The position numbers and the translations under genes are program-made. Shown in pieces: positions 6,377 through 13,413 of a stretch of 25,877 nucleotides of DNA. The stretch lies in NCBI GenBank assembly GCA_964631325.1, contig CAZVWJ010000038.1:1-25877 (forward strand). Direction: 5' to 3'. A model generated the notes under the pieces. It ran no database searches. It saw only the letters and a program-made list of their open reading frames with translations, and was not told the DNA's origin. This DNA is from CAZVWJ01 sp964631325. Lineage in GTDB: Bacteria > T1Sed10-126. Numbering within the stretch: the stretch's first letter is position 1; every line of letters starts with the position of its first letter.

Positions 6377-7501
6377 ATGAGACGTTTAACTGTTGTTTCA
6401 ATAGTTGCTGTATTTTTAGTTGCAGTTGCCGGACCGGCCCTGGCTTCTTATGACATTGAAGGCCAGGTGGCTTCCCGCCTTCAGTCACTTGATGGTGACA
6501 CCGGAAATGCTAAGAATCTTGAAGCCGGATTTAACGACGCCCTGTTTAATTTGCAGGTTTACGGTGACGTCGCTTCCGGTGTTTCCGCTTTTGTGGAAGT
6601 AGAGAATAATGCTTCGGATACTAATACCCTTAGTGGATTTAGTGATGAAAAGGGGTTAGGAGTCACCGAAGCGTATATTACGCTTTCCGATCTGACGCCG
6701 ACGGCTGATCTGAAGATGGGTTATTTTGACGTGGACTTTGGTAACCAGCATCTTCGCAATTCAAGTAACGCTAATGTCCAGGGTAACAATCTGATTGGTA
6801 ATTACCTGGTGGACCCGGTTTCTGCCCAGAAGGGGCTGGAACTTTCGGGTACTTATCAGCGGGTTGCCTGGAGACTGGCTCTCACTAACGGTGGCAATGA
6901 ATTTGAGCAAGACCACGGTATTGGCAAGACCGCCAAGATCTGGGGCCCGGTTATGCCCGGTCTGAAAGCTGCTTTCTCGTGGTATTCGGTCGATCACAGT
7001 GATGCCGATACTGCTGTAAAATCCAACCTGTTTGCATCCAACGGTTCTTCGGCTACCGCTTATGGTAGCCTGAGTGGTGAAGGTGTAACAGTAGATCCGC
7101 TGTCCGGAAAATTTGACGGCCGGGAAGTCTCGGCCATGCAGCTCGACCTGACTTATGACCTCGCCGCTCAGGGTATGCCGGCCGAGTTTTATGCTTTTTA
7201 CGGTGAAGCTGAGGATAGCGAAAAGAACGACGAGGATGAAGGCTCCTACTGGGGCCTGGAAGTTAGCTATGACCTGACCCCCGCTTCTTATTTCGCGGCC
7301 CGCTACAACGTCTTGACCGTAGATAAGGACAATGGAAATCCGTTGAATAACAACAACGAAGCCAACCGTATCCAGGTGGCTGTCGGTCACGAGCTGGCTC
7401 CAAACACGCTCGCCAAGTTAGAGTACGTCACCCAGGAGACTGAGTGGAACAACAACGACGAATTTGGCGGCGTAATTGGTGAGCTCTCGGTTAGCTTTTA
7501 A
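6377..7501 (+). CDS. Outer-membrane beta-barrel porin
   Basis: A 374-residue exported protein. Residues 1-23 form a signal peptide (MRR, a hydrophobic core, and an ALA cleavage site before SYDIEG). The mature part has alternating amphipathic strands with many Gly, Asn, Asp and aromatic residues and no helical membrane segment, and it ends in the sequence SVSF, whose terminal Phe is the usual outer-membrane assembly signal. The protein is acidic. There is no N-terminal SLH domain, unlike the major porins of Negativicutes. Start ATG 6377 has a perfect AAGGAGG eight to nine bases upstream. It is a single-gene unit between a long structured leader and a strong terminator at 7679-7725, which suggests high, regulated expression. 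Solute specificity cannot be read from the sequence. Confidence 0.8.
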   Translation: MRRLTVVSIVAVFLVAVAGPALASYDIEGQVASRLQSLDGDTGNAKNLEAGFNDALFNLQVYGDVASGVSAFVEVENNASDTNTLSGFSDEKGLGVTEAYITLSDLTPTADLKMGYFDVDFGNQHLRNSSNANVQGNNLIGNYLVDPVSAQKGLELSGTYQRVAWRLALTNGGNEFEQDHGIGKTAKIWGPVMPGLKAAFSWYSVDHSDADTAVKSNLFASNGSSATAYGSLSGEGVTVDPLSGKFDGREVSAMQLDLTYDLAAQGMPAEFYAFYGEAEDSEKNDEDEGSYWGLEVSYDLTPASYFAARYNVLTVDKDNGNPLNNNNEANRIQVAVGHELAPNTLAKLEYVTQETEWNNNDEFGGVIGELSVSF

Positions 7502-7678
7502 GCGACCGGAAGTTCTGTTGACAACAGGTTTCAGCGCTCGGTAGGCTATATAGGGCTCGCTCCGAAAAGAGGCTGTCGTCTCAGCGGGTCTATATAAGCT
7601 GAAAAGCTTTAGTTCGGGCCGCGTTATTTGGCGTGGTCTTGTAATCGGGGCTCCTATTATTCAGAAGTCCCACCCACA
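7502..7678 (+). other. Structured 3' region of the porin transcript
   Basis: Between the porin stop and the terminator lies a non-coding stretch of about 177 bases with several possible stems: CTGTTGACAACAG (7515-7527), TATATAG (7547-7553) with CTATATA (7590-7596), and AAGCT-GAAA-AGCTT (7597-7610), a hairpin with a GNRA tetraloop. GTCCCACCCACAG (7667-7679) is complementary to 6291-6305 in the porin leader apart from two extra leader bases. It might stabilise the mRNA or yield a 3'-derived small RNA. This is inference. Confidence 0.35.
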
Positions 7679-7725
7679 GTGAGGAGGGTCGATCCATTCT
7701 TCGGGTCGGCCCTCCCCACTTTTTT
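7679..7725 (+). terminator. Intrinsic terminator of the porin gene
   Basis: GTGAGGAGGGTCGA (7679-7692) pairs with TCGGCCCTCCCCAC (7706-7719), with one mismatch and one G-U pair, and is followed by six T. The stem is long and GC-rich. Confidence 0.85.
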
Positions 7726-7769
7726 CATGTACTCTCCACCGGAACACAAATAATTCTATCTAAAAACTC

Positions 7770-8144
7770 TGTCCACTAATCCTCACAAATCTTCGCTAAT
7801 CTAAAACCATATATCCACAGATTAACTTCTTAACTTCAGAATCTTCTTCTATTGATTTTTGATTTTAATCCCCATAATCTATGTAATCTGTGGATCCAGT
7901 GGTTTTGGTTTTGATTTCTGATTCGTGGCGATCTGTGTAGATCCGTGGACCCTGAACTGCTTTGTCCACTGATTTTCACAAATCTTCGCTAATCTAAAAC
8001 CATATATCCACAGATTAACTTCTTAACTTCAGAATCTTCTTCTATTGATTTTTGATTTTAATCCCCATAATCTATGTAATCTGTGGATCCAGTGGTTTTG
8101 GTTTTGATTTCTGATTCGTGGCGATCCGTGTAGATCCGTGGACC
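7770..8144. repeat. Tandem duplication, 193-bp period
   Basis: Two nearly identical copies of about 182 bp (7770-7951 and 7963-8144) are separated by 11 bp. Only a few positions differ by eye: the sequence before CACAAATC, and ATCTGTG versus ATCCGTG near the end. Each copy contains a perfect inverted pair, ATCCACAGATTA and TAATCTGTGGAT (7813-7824 with 7884-7895; 8006-8017 with 8077-8088), and ends in the word GTGTAGATCCGTGGACC. A further inverted fragment, GGATCCACAGATTATGGGGA and onward (8288-8316), uses the same words in a different order. No open reading frame is present. The rest of 7726-8375 is AT-rich and shows nothing else but a possible promoter. Confidence 0.9.
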
Positions 8145-8180
8145 GGGATGTGATTTTTCTCACATTGATTGATTTTTTCC

Positions 8181-8209
8181 TTGTCAACTGTTTGAATTCA
8201 AGCCACAAT
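8181..8209 (+). promoter_or_regulatory. Possible promoter of the TraF-like gene
   Basis: TTGTCA (8181-8186) and CACAAT (8204-8209) are spaced by 17 bases. The -35 box matches the consensus at five of six positions, the -10 box at four. Transcription from it would carry a leader of about 160 nt that includes the inverted repeat fragment at 8288-8316. Confidence 0.35.
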
Positions 8210-8375
8210 AGTGATCTAGTGATTAAGTGAAATCATAAATTGTGACTAAGGGACGAAGGAAAAAAGGATTGAGCAAGTTCAAGTTCTGGATCCACAGATT
8301 ATGGGGATTACATAGGTTAAAACTTTAACACTTTTTGATGTTCAACTTTTTAACTCACACTTGGGAGTGTTTATT

Positions 8376-10067
8376 ATGAAGTTTACGAACAGAGCGGTAA
8401 AAGATGTGTTGTTTGTTAGTTTAGCCATAGGAATGTTGGTGGGCCTATGTGCTTTGCCTGTGGAGGCGACGTCGTTCAAGATGGTTGGCGCCCGTACCCG
8501 GGGAATGGGTGGAGCCGGGGTAATCAACGCTGATAATGAAAACAGCGGTCTCTGGAATCCGGCGGCCATGAGCCAGCAGGAGGCAATAGATTTTGGGGTC
8601 CAGGCCGGAGTTCAGGTTCAATCAACCCGAGATTTTCTCAATGAAGCCCAGGACCTGGAGGATTTTGAAGAAGATTACGCTGAACTTGACAGCATTGTTG
8701 ACTCCCGGTTTTCGGACACAGCGGCATATACTAATTTTATTCGACTGACTAAAGAACTACGTGACGTTAACAGGGACGGTCAGGGAATCTTGGCCGAGTT
8801 AACCGCCGGCGTTAATATCCGCGGCTCTTCCTGGACACTTGCGGGGAACAATTACACTTCGCTTGCCGGCCATACTGACTTCAACCTAGATAATATTAAT
8901 TTACAGGGTATGGTGGATTTGAATTATGAGGGAGATTCCGTTGTTCGCGAGTTTCTTACCGGGGATTCTACCACTTATACAGTTAAGGAATACTCGGATA
9001 CAGAGATGGGGGATTTTAAAGGGGCTGTAGACACGATTAAGAAAGAATTGGATGAAGCCCTGGCCGGGGACACGGTGGGGGCTGTATTTAATCTGGCTGA
9101 TACAACCACGACGGATACTGTGGCCCGGGCAATTACCGCTCGTGTTAACAAGGCGGACCCTTATCAGGATACAGTAACTGTGGACACGTTAAAAGAAGCT
9201 TCAAAGACGTTTATTTCACCCTTGGTAGATCTGGCTCGTTCGGCCACTTCAGGTAACTTTGCGTTACCCGGCGTGGCAAACGCCCCCGGTTCGTCGGATA
9301 CTGATACATTTGATACCAAGGACCAGAACCTGGTCCTGGAAGGTGCTTCAATCAACGAAATCAGTTTAAATTACGCTCATCCGACGCCGGTTATGAAACC
9401 CTTCAACGCGCCGCTGTATTTTGGTGCCAGCTTTAAGTTCATGCAGGGGGAACTTGCTTACATTGAACATAACATTTTTTCCGACACGGATATCGAGGAC
9501 CAGGTTGAAGACGTGCTTGATAACGAGACTGAGAAGAGCACTGATTTCGGGATTGACCTCGGTCTGGCCTGGGACCTGCGGGACCAGCTTGGCATTAAAC
9601 TTGGGTTAGTCGGAAAGAATCTTAACACTCCCACGTTTGATAAACCGGATACCGCCCCTGATGATACCCTTGAACTGTCGCCCCAGGCCCGGGTGGGAAT
9701 GACCGCTTATCCGCTAGACCTGTTTGGTGGTTACCTGGGTCGTGACTGGTGGAAGCTGGCTGTGGATTACGATTTAACGGAAAATGAGACGATAATGGGG
9801 GATTACAAGAAACAGTATCTGGCGATCGGGAATGAATTTAACCTCATTAACCGGCACTGGGGAAATATTGCTCTCCGGGCGGGAATGCGTGAGAACCTTG
9901 CCGAAGCCAGTGAAGGCCGGGTTTATACGGCCGGCGCCGGTCTCAGTCTGCTCTACATCAACGTTGATGTTGCCGGTTCAATCAGTGACAAGGAAACTGA
10001 AGACGAGGACGGCGATGAAATCCCAACTGAAGTCGGTGGCTCGGTCAACGTCTCAATGCGGTTCTGA
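8376..10067 (+). CDS. TraF/PorV-like outer-membrane beta-barrel protein
   Basis: A 563-residue secreted protein. A signal peptide covers residues 1-31 (charged start, hydrophobic LFVSLAIGMLVGLCAL, cleavage after VEA). The mature N-terminus has GARTRGMGGAGVINADNENS followed by GLWNPAAM, the signature of the FadL/PorV/TraF_2-type barrels, whose members are often annotated 'conjugal transfer protein TraF' although they lie outside conjugation loci. An acidic insert of roughly 200 residues rich in Asp, Thr and Glu follows, then barrel strands, and the last residues are VSMRF with a terminal Phe. I chose ATG 8376 because GGGAG lies eight bases upstream; an in-frame TTG at 8361 would consume that site. 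The gene stands alone, with no conjugation genes nearby, so a role in envelope transport is more likely than DNA transfer. Confidence 0.75.
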   Translation: MKFTNRAVKDVLFVSLAIGMLVGLCALPVEATSFKMVGARTRGMGGAGVINADNENSGLWNPAAMSQQEAIDFGVQAGVQVQSTRDFLNEAQDLEDFEEDYAELDSIVDSRFSDTAAYTNFIRLTKELRDVNRDGQGILAELTAGVNIRGSSWTLAGNNYTSLAGHTDFNLDNINLQGMVDLNYEGDSVVREFLTGDSTTYTVKEYSDTEMGDFKGAVDTIKKELDEALAGDTVGAVFNLADTTTTDTVARAITARVNKADPYQDTVTVDTLKEASKTFISPLVDLARSATSGNFALPGVANAPGSSDTDTFDTKDQNLVLEGASINEISLNYAHPTPVMKPFNAPLYFGASFKFMQGELAYIEHNIFSDTDIEDQVEDVLDNETEKSTDFGIDLGLAWDLRDQLGIKLGLVGKNLNTPTFDKPDTAPDDTLELSPQARVGMTAYPLDLFGGYLGRDWWKLAVDYDLTENETIMGDYKKQYLAIGNEFNLINRHWGNIALRAGMRENLAEASEGRVYTAGAGLSLLYINVDVAGSISDKETEDEDGDEIPTEVGGSVNVSMRF

Positions 10068-10117
10068 GGAAAGCTTGACATCTCGAAGAGGCGAGAGGGC
10101 GAACAGCTCACCTTAAT

Positions 10118-10138
10118 CCTCTCCCACCGGGGGAGAGG
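10118..10138. repeat. REP-like hairpin between convergent genes
   Basis: CCTCTCCC (10118-10125) and GGGAGAGG (10131-10138) form an 8-bp hairpin preceded by CACCTTAAT, matching one half of the larger elements at 18345-18441 and 22529-22679. It lies between the converging TraF-like and RNase Y-like genes and could act as a weak two-way terminator, although no T-run is present. Confidence 0.6.
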
Positions 10139-10167
10139 AAATACATTTCGAAGTATCGTTCCGATTC

Positions 10168-11703
10168 TTACGTATATGCCGTGCGAATAATTTTCTTTTC
10201 GCGGATTGTATTGACTTTAATTTCTCCGCTGTAGGTAAGGTTCTTTTCTATGTCCCTGGCCACCCGTCGGGCAAGTTCACTCATTTCTTCGTCTGATATT
10301 CGTTGATCGTCCACCCAGATTCTCAGCTCGCGCCCGGCATTCATGGCATAGACTTTTCTCACTCCGGGGCGTTCTTGAGCCAGCTCCCGGAGGTTCTCAA
10401 TCCGTTCGGAGTAATCGGTTATATTTTCCTTCCTGGCCCCGGGGCGTCCGCCTGAGATCGCGTCAGCGGCCGCCACAATCAAGCTTTCTGCACTGTTGGG
10501 TTTATGGTCACCGTGGTGACTGCGCAGAGCGTTTTGAACTATCTCGTTTTCTCCGGCTTCTGCGGCCAGCTTACCGCTGATTTCAGCGTGGCCGCTCTCC
10601 CGTTGGCGGTCAACAGCTTTCCCCACGTCGTGCAGGAGGCCGGCCCGGCAGGCAAGCTGGGGGTCGGCTCCGGTTTCTGCAGCCAGGAGTGCACTTAATT
10701 TAGCCACTTCCTCACTGTGCAAGAGCTGAGGCTGGCCGTAGGAAGTCCTGAATTGAAGTACTCCCAGCAACTTCAATAATTTATCCGGAACAGATTTTAG
10801 ACCACATTTCTGGATGGATTTTTTAGCGGCCTCGTGTTGTTCCTGTTTAACTCTATGGGTGTATTTATTTACTCCACTTTTTACGAGTTCGAAATCAAAT
10901 TTTTTCTGTTGGATAATATTATTAGCAGTGCGGTAAGCAATTTCTTTTTGCACTGGTTCCATGTTTTCAATCACAGCCAGTTGTTTCTCCGGCTCAAAAC
11001 GGATGTCGGAGTTAATAGTTTCGATCAACTTTTCCTGGTGTTCGTTGTAAAAATCCCGGAAACGGTTGTAAGCGTCCTGGTCCGGGAACTTTAGGGCGGC
11101 ACTGGAGACAGTGGCAGGTGAAGGAATATCACATCTGGGAAGGACCCGGCGGAGGATCCGACGGGCAAAACGATCACAGTGATTTTCGATTTTTTTCTTA
11201 TACCTTTTTGCCGACTCATTTGCGCTTAATTCAGCCCTGGAAACCAGGTCGTCACGAATATTTTTGAGAACCCTGTTTTTATCTACGTCAGCTTTTTTTT
11301 CCAGGCGGGAAAAAACCAGAGACTGTTTTTCTTGTTTCCGGGTGGTCAATTTTTCTACCCTGTTTTTTGATTCACCCACCTGTTTGTTTATATTACTGGC
11401 TAATTCACGGCGGTTTTTCAGCCGTTTTGACAGTTCATCGATCCGTTCTTCAAGTAGCTGATTACGTTTGTCTAGTTTACATATTTTATCTTTTAAATCT
11501 TGGCGAAATTCCTCAACCTCTGCTTGTTGTTCCTCGGCTTGAATTGCCGCACCCTTCCCCGTATATTCTTTTTTAGCCTCTTCAATAATTTCCTGAGCTT
11601 TTTTTCGGCTCTGGCGGAGTTTAAGGTGGGAGACTAATTTATGACACAGAAACCCCACAAGTAAGCCACAACTGATCAGGAGCACGGCGAAGGTAAAATT
11701 CAT
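10168..11703 (-). CDS. Divergent RNase Y-family HD-domain protein
   Basis: A 511-residue protein with the layout of RNase Y, the membrane-anchored endoribonuclease that starts mRNA decay. It has one N-terminal membrane segment (FTFAVLLISCGLLVGFL, residues 3-19), a long coiled coil (about 30-200), a middle segment, and a C-terminal HD domain (about 325-430) with H329 in LLHSEEV, H358-D359 in GLLHDVGKAVD, the HAEI and SHHGD motifs, ADAISGGRPGAR, and the tail GEIKVNTIREKK. All of these match RNase Y closely. The middle region, where RNase Y has its KH domain, shows no GREGRN-type GxxG RNA-binding loop. It may therefore be a paralogue with altered RNA binding, or an HD enzyme of another specificity. 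It lies 83 bp downstream of the DUF948/YtxH pair on the same strand, probably in one operon. The ribosome-binding site is weak. Confidence 0.8.
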   Translation of the reverse strand: MNFTFAVLLISCGLLVGFLCHKLVSHLKLRQSRKKAQEIIEEAKKEYTGKGAAIQAEEQQAEVEEFRQDLKDKICKLDKRNQLLEERIDELSKRLKNRRELASNINKQVGESKNRVEKLTTRKQEKQSLVFSRLEKKADVDKNRVLKNIRDDLVSRAELSANESAKRYKKKIENHCDRFARRILRRVLPRCDIPSPATVSSAALKFPDQDAYNRFRDFYNEHQEKLIETINSDIRFEPEKQLAVIENMEPVQKEIAYRTANNIIQQKKFDFELVKSGVNKYTHRVKQEQHEAAKKSIQKCGLKSVPDKLLKLLGVLQFRTSYGQPQLLHSEEVAKLSALLAAETGADPQLACRAGLLHDVGKAVDRQRESGHAEISGKLAAEAGENEIVQNALRSHHGDHKPNSAESLIVAAADAISGGRPGARKENITDYSERIENLRELAQERPGVRKVYAMNAGRELRIWVDDQRISDEEMSELARRVARDIEKNLTYSGEIKVNTIREKKIIRTAYT

Positions 11704-11786
11704 TTTAGATGCCTGATGATGAAAAGAGGAATCTGGTATAAACGAGAAATTCTTTTACGCCGGTAAACAGGCGGTAAAAGAAAGAA

Positions 11787-12131
11787 TCAGGCTTCTTCCT
11801 CCTCGTTCCGGCTCCGTTTTTCGCGTTCCTCACGGAGAATCTCCCGGCCCTCCTGGAAAGCAACGGAGAGGGCTTCCAGTTCATCTTCCACCCGTTTTTG
11901 GCCGCTTTCAACAGCCTGGGAGGTTAAAGTTTGGACTTCTCCGCGAAGGGAACGGACTCTTTCGGCGAGATTTTTGCTGCCTTCATCAACTGAATCCCGG
12001 GTTTTTTCACTGAGTTCTTTCAGTTGCTCACGTGTTTCTTCACCGGAACGCGGGGCAAAAAGAATTCCAATTGCTACTCCCAGCGCGGTTCCTGTAAGTA
12101 ATGCTTTAAATACTCCACCTTGATCACTCAT
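11787..12131 (-). CDS. YtxH domain protein
   Basis: A 114-residue small protein. It begins MSDQGGVFKALLTG and has one membrane segment with the YtxH signature (TALGVAIGILFAPRSGEETR, residues about 12-31), followed by a charged helical, probably coiled-coil tail ending in EEEEA. ATG 12131 was chosen because GGAGG lies nine to ten bases upstream and the domain starts here; an upstream in-frame start would add 25 unrelated residues inside the previous gene. It overlaps the DUF948 gene by 8 bp. YtxH proteins are widespread in Firmicutes and are linked to the envelope or general stress, without a defined biochemical activity. The pairing with DUF948 is commonly seen. Confidence 0.85.
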   Translation of the reverse strand: MSDQGGVFKALLTGTALGVAIGILFAPRSGEETREQLKELSEKTRDSVDEGSKNLAERVRSLRGEVQTLTSQAVESGQKRVEDELEALSVAFQEGREILREEREKRSRNEEEEA

Positions 12132-12546
12132 TGGGAATATCCTCCTGGTTAGAAGTTTTAGATTTTTTTCGCAAGTTTCTGACTGCTTTGATTCCTTTAA
12201 AAACAAAACTAACTATTCCTGCTCCACTGATATTTTGGGGTGATAATTTATTCTTCCATTCATTAATTGATGCCTTTGTTTGAGCCTGAAGATCAGCTAT
12301 GGTATTAGAAATATTTTGAAGTTGGGCGTCGGTTTCAGTAGCTCTTTCTTCCAGGATAGTGCTGATGTTTTCCAAATTACGGGCAACGGATTCCAGTTCT
12401 TGAAGCAATGGACTACTGCGTTCAGTGAGGGTGAAAAAAAACTTTTCTATTTCTTCGGTCATGGTCCAAAGGCGGTAAACAATAGCTATAAAACCAACCG
12501 CTATTACTCCCATGAAAACTGTTATGGCAATTTCAAATGGTGTCAT
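12124..12546 (-). CDS. DUF948 membrane protein
   Basis: A 140-residue protein with one N-terminal membrane helix (FEIAITVFMGVIAVGFIAIVY, residues 4-24, shown here as a hydrophobic run with no signal cleavage site) followed by a long amphipathic helix rich in Glu, Leu, Asn and Thr, and a basic tail ending NQEDIPNE. This is the DUF948 layout, related in shape to methyl-accepting coiled coils, with no known enzymatic role. ATG 12546 follows AGAGAGG by about eight bases; longer in-frame versions run into the palindromic repeat upstream and were rejected. Its stop overlaps the YtxH start, so the two are translationally coupled and probably make partner proteins. Confidence 0.8.
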   Translation of the reverse strand: MTPFEIAITVFMGVIAVGFIAIVYRLWTMTEEIEKFFFTLTERSSPLLQELESVARNLENISTILEERATETDAQLQNISNTIADLQAQTKASINEWKNKLSPQNISGAGIVSFVFKGIKAVRNLRKKSKTSNQEDIPNE

Positions 12547-12589
12547 TACAAAAACCTCTCTTAATAGTTGGCCCTGTAGAACCTCAAAA

Positions 12590-12680
12590 CGAATCTCCTC
12601 CCCGGTGGAAGAGGGGAAAATGGGCTTTTGTAAACCCTTTTTCACCCCCATCTGTGTCTTCCCCCGTCAGGGGGAAGAGA
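12590..12680. repeat. Paired C-rich/G-rich REP element
   Basis: CTCCTCCCCGGTGGAAGAGG near 12595 and CTTCCCCC-GTCA-GGGGGAAG (12658-12677) form two hairpins separated by CACCCCCATCT-type sequence. This is the same architecture as 18345-18441 and 22529-22679. It lies upstream of the DUF948 gene and downstream of the ferredoxin gene on the minus strand, where it might slow transcription between them. Confidence 0.7.
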
Positions 12681-12801
12681 TAAAAACAGTAAATACCCGT
12701 CCCGGGGGAGGAATCATTTTAAGGTTTTATGGCCCTGTTATTTATAACAAGAACAAATAGAAATTTCTTCCATCTAAATTGTTGCCGTGGGGTCTTGGAT
12801 T

Positions 12802-13068
12802 CTATAACCCCGGTTCAGGGGTGGCCCCGGCAAAGTCGTAATCCGCGTTTTTTTGGGCGTATTCAGACCACTTTTCCGGCAAGTCGTCTTCGTGAAAAAT
12901 TGCATTGACCGGACATTCCGGGACACAGGTAGCACATTCGATGCATTCTTCCGGATTAATAAAATATTGGTCATCCTCCCCGGTGCTGTAAATACAGCTC
13001 ACAGGACAGACGTCTACGCAAGCAGAATCTTTGACATTCACACACGGTTCGGCAATAACAAAAGCCAT
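12802..13068 (-). CDS. Ferredoxin, 7Fe/8Fe type
   Basis: An 88-residue soluble electron carrier. Its cysteines are C9, C17, C21, C25 and C42, C45, C48, C52; the second group is a classic CxxCxxCxxxCP motif. The spacing matches the FdxA/Azotobacter ferredoxin I family, in which one site holds [3Fe-4S] and the other [4Fe-4S]. The Cys normally found at position 12 is Val here, so the first cluster is expected to be [3Fe-4S] ligated by C9, C17 and C52. A short acidic tail of about 30 residues follows. ATG 13068 has GAGGTG about ten bases upstream. It is a lone gene; redox partners cannot be named from the context. Confidence 0.9.
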   Translation of the reverse strand: MAFVIAEPCVNVKDSACVDVCPVSCIYSTGEDDQYFINPEECIECATCVPECPVNAIFHEDDLPEKWSEYAQKNADYDFAGATPEPGL

Positions 13069-13152
13069 TTTATAAATTCACCTCATTTGTTTGTTGCAAA
13101 TTAACGTTTTCACTCAGGTATAAAGCGTAGAACTTTTTAAATGATACCATAC

Positions 13153-13306
13153 CGTCATTCCGGGGGAAGGTGCGATGCGTCGAAAACCCGGGGTTTGTCT
13201 CTCTTGAACGTGTGTAATTCAAAACCTTGAAAAATGGATTCCGGGGTCAAGCCCCGGAATGACGTTCTTTTTTGGAATTATGGATTCCGGGGTCAAGCCC
13301 CGGGAC
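13153..13306. repeat. Three REP-like hairpins, CCGGAAT family
   Basis: Three copies follow one another: GTCATTCCGGGGGAAGG with ACCCGGGG (13155-13193, degenerate), ATTCCGGGG-TCAAG-CCCCGGAAT (13238-13260, perfect) and ATTCCGGGG-TCAAG-CCCCGG (13284-13303). The perfect copy is followed by GACG, as in many such dispersed repeats. They occupy the gap between the glutamate dehydrogenase 3' end and the ferredoxin start, where they could act as weak terminators. Nothing else is evident in 13069-13413. Confidence 0.75.
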
Positions 13307-13413
13307 ATTTTACCTTCCTGATAATTAAAGTTCGTTAAAAAGTTCTGTATAAAGCTTATTAAGGATAAATTTTATTAAGGAAAAATGAAAGAAAAATGTG
13401 ACTAACAGTTTTA

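Noticed and set aside
7770..8144. CRISPR array
   Set aside because: There are only two long, nearly identical units with an 11-bp gap; no short repeats with unique spacers.
8376..10067. Conjugation machinery gene (TraF)
   Set aside because: The family label is historical; no transfer genes are nearby and the protein looks like an envelope barrel.
11705..11911. 68-residue frame after the YtxH gene
   Set aside because: It mostly overlaps YtxH in another frame, and its remaining part has no start signal or domain.
12547..12651. Longer N-terminus for the DUF948 protein
   Set aside because: It would encode part of a palindromic repeat, and a ribosome-binding site precedes ATG 12546.
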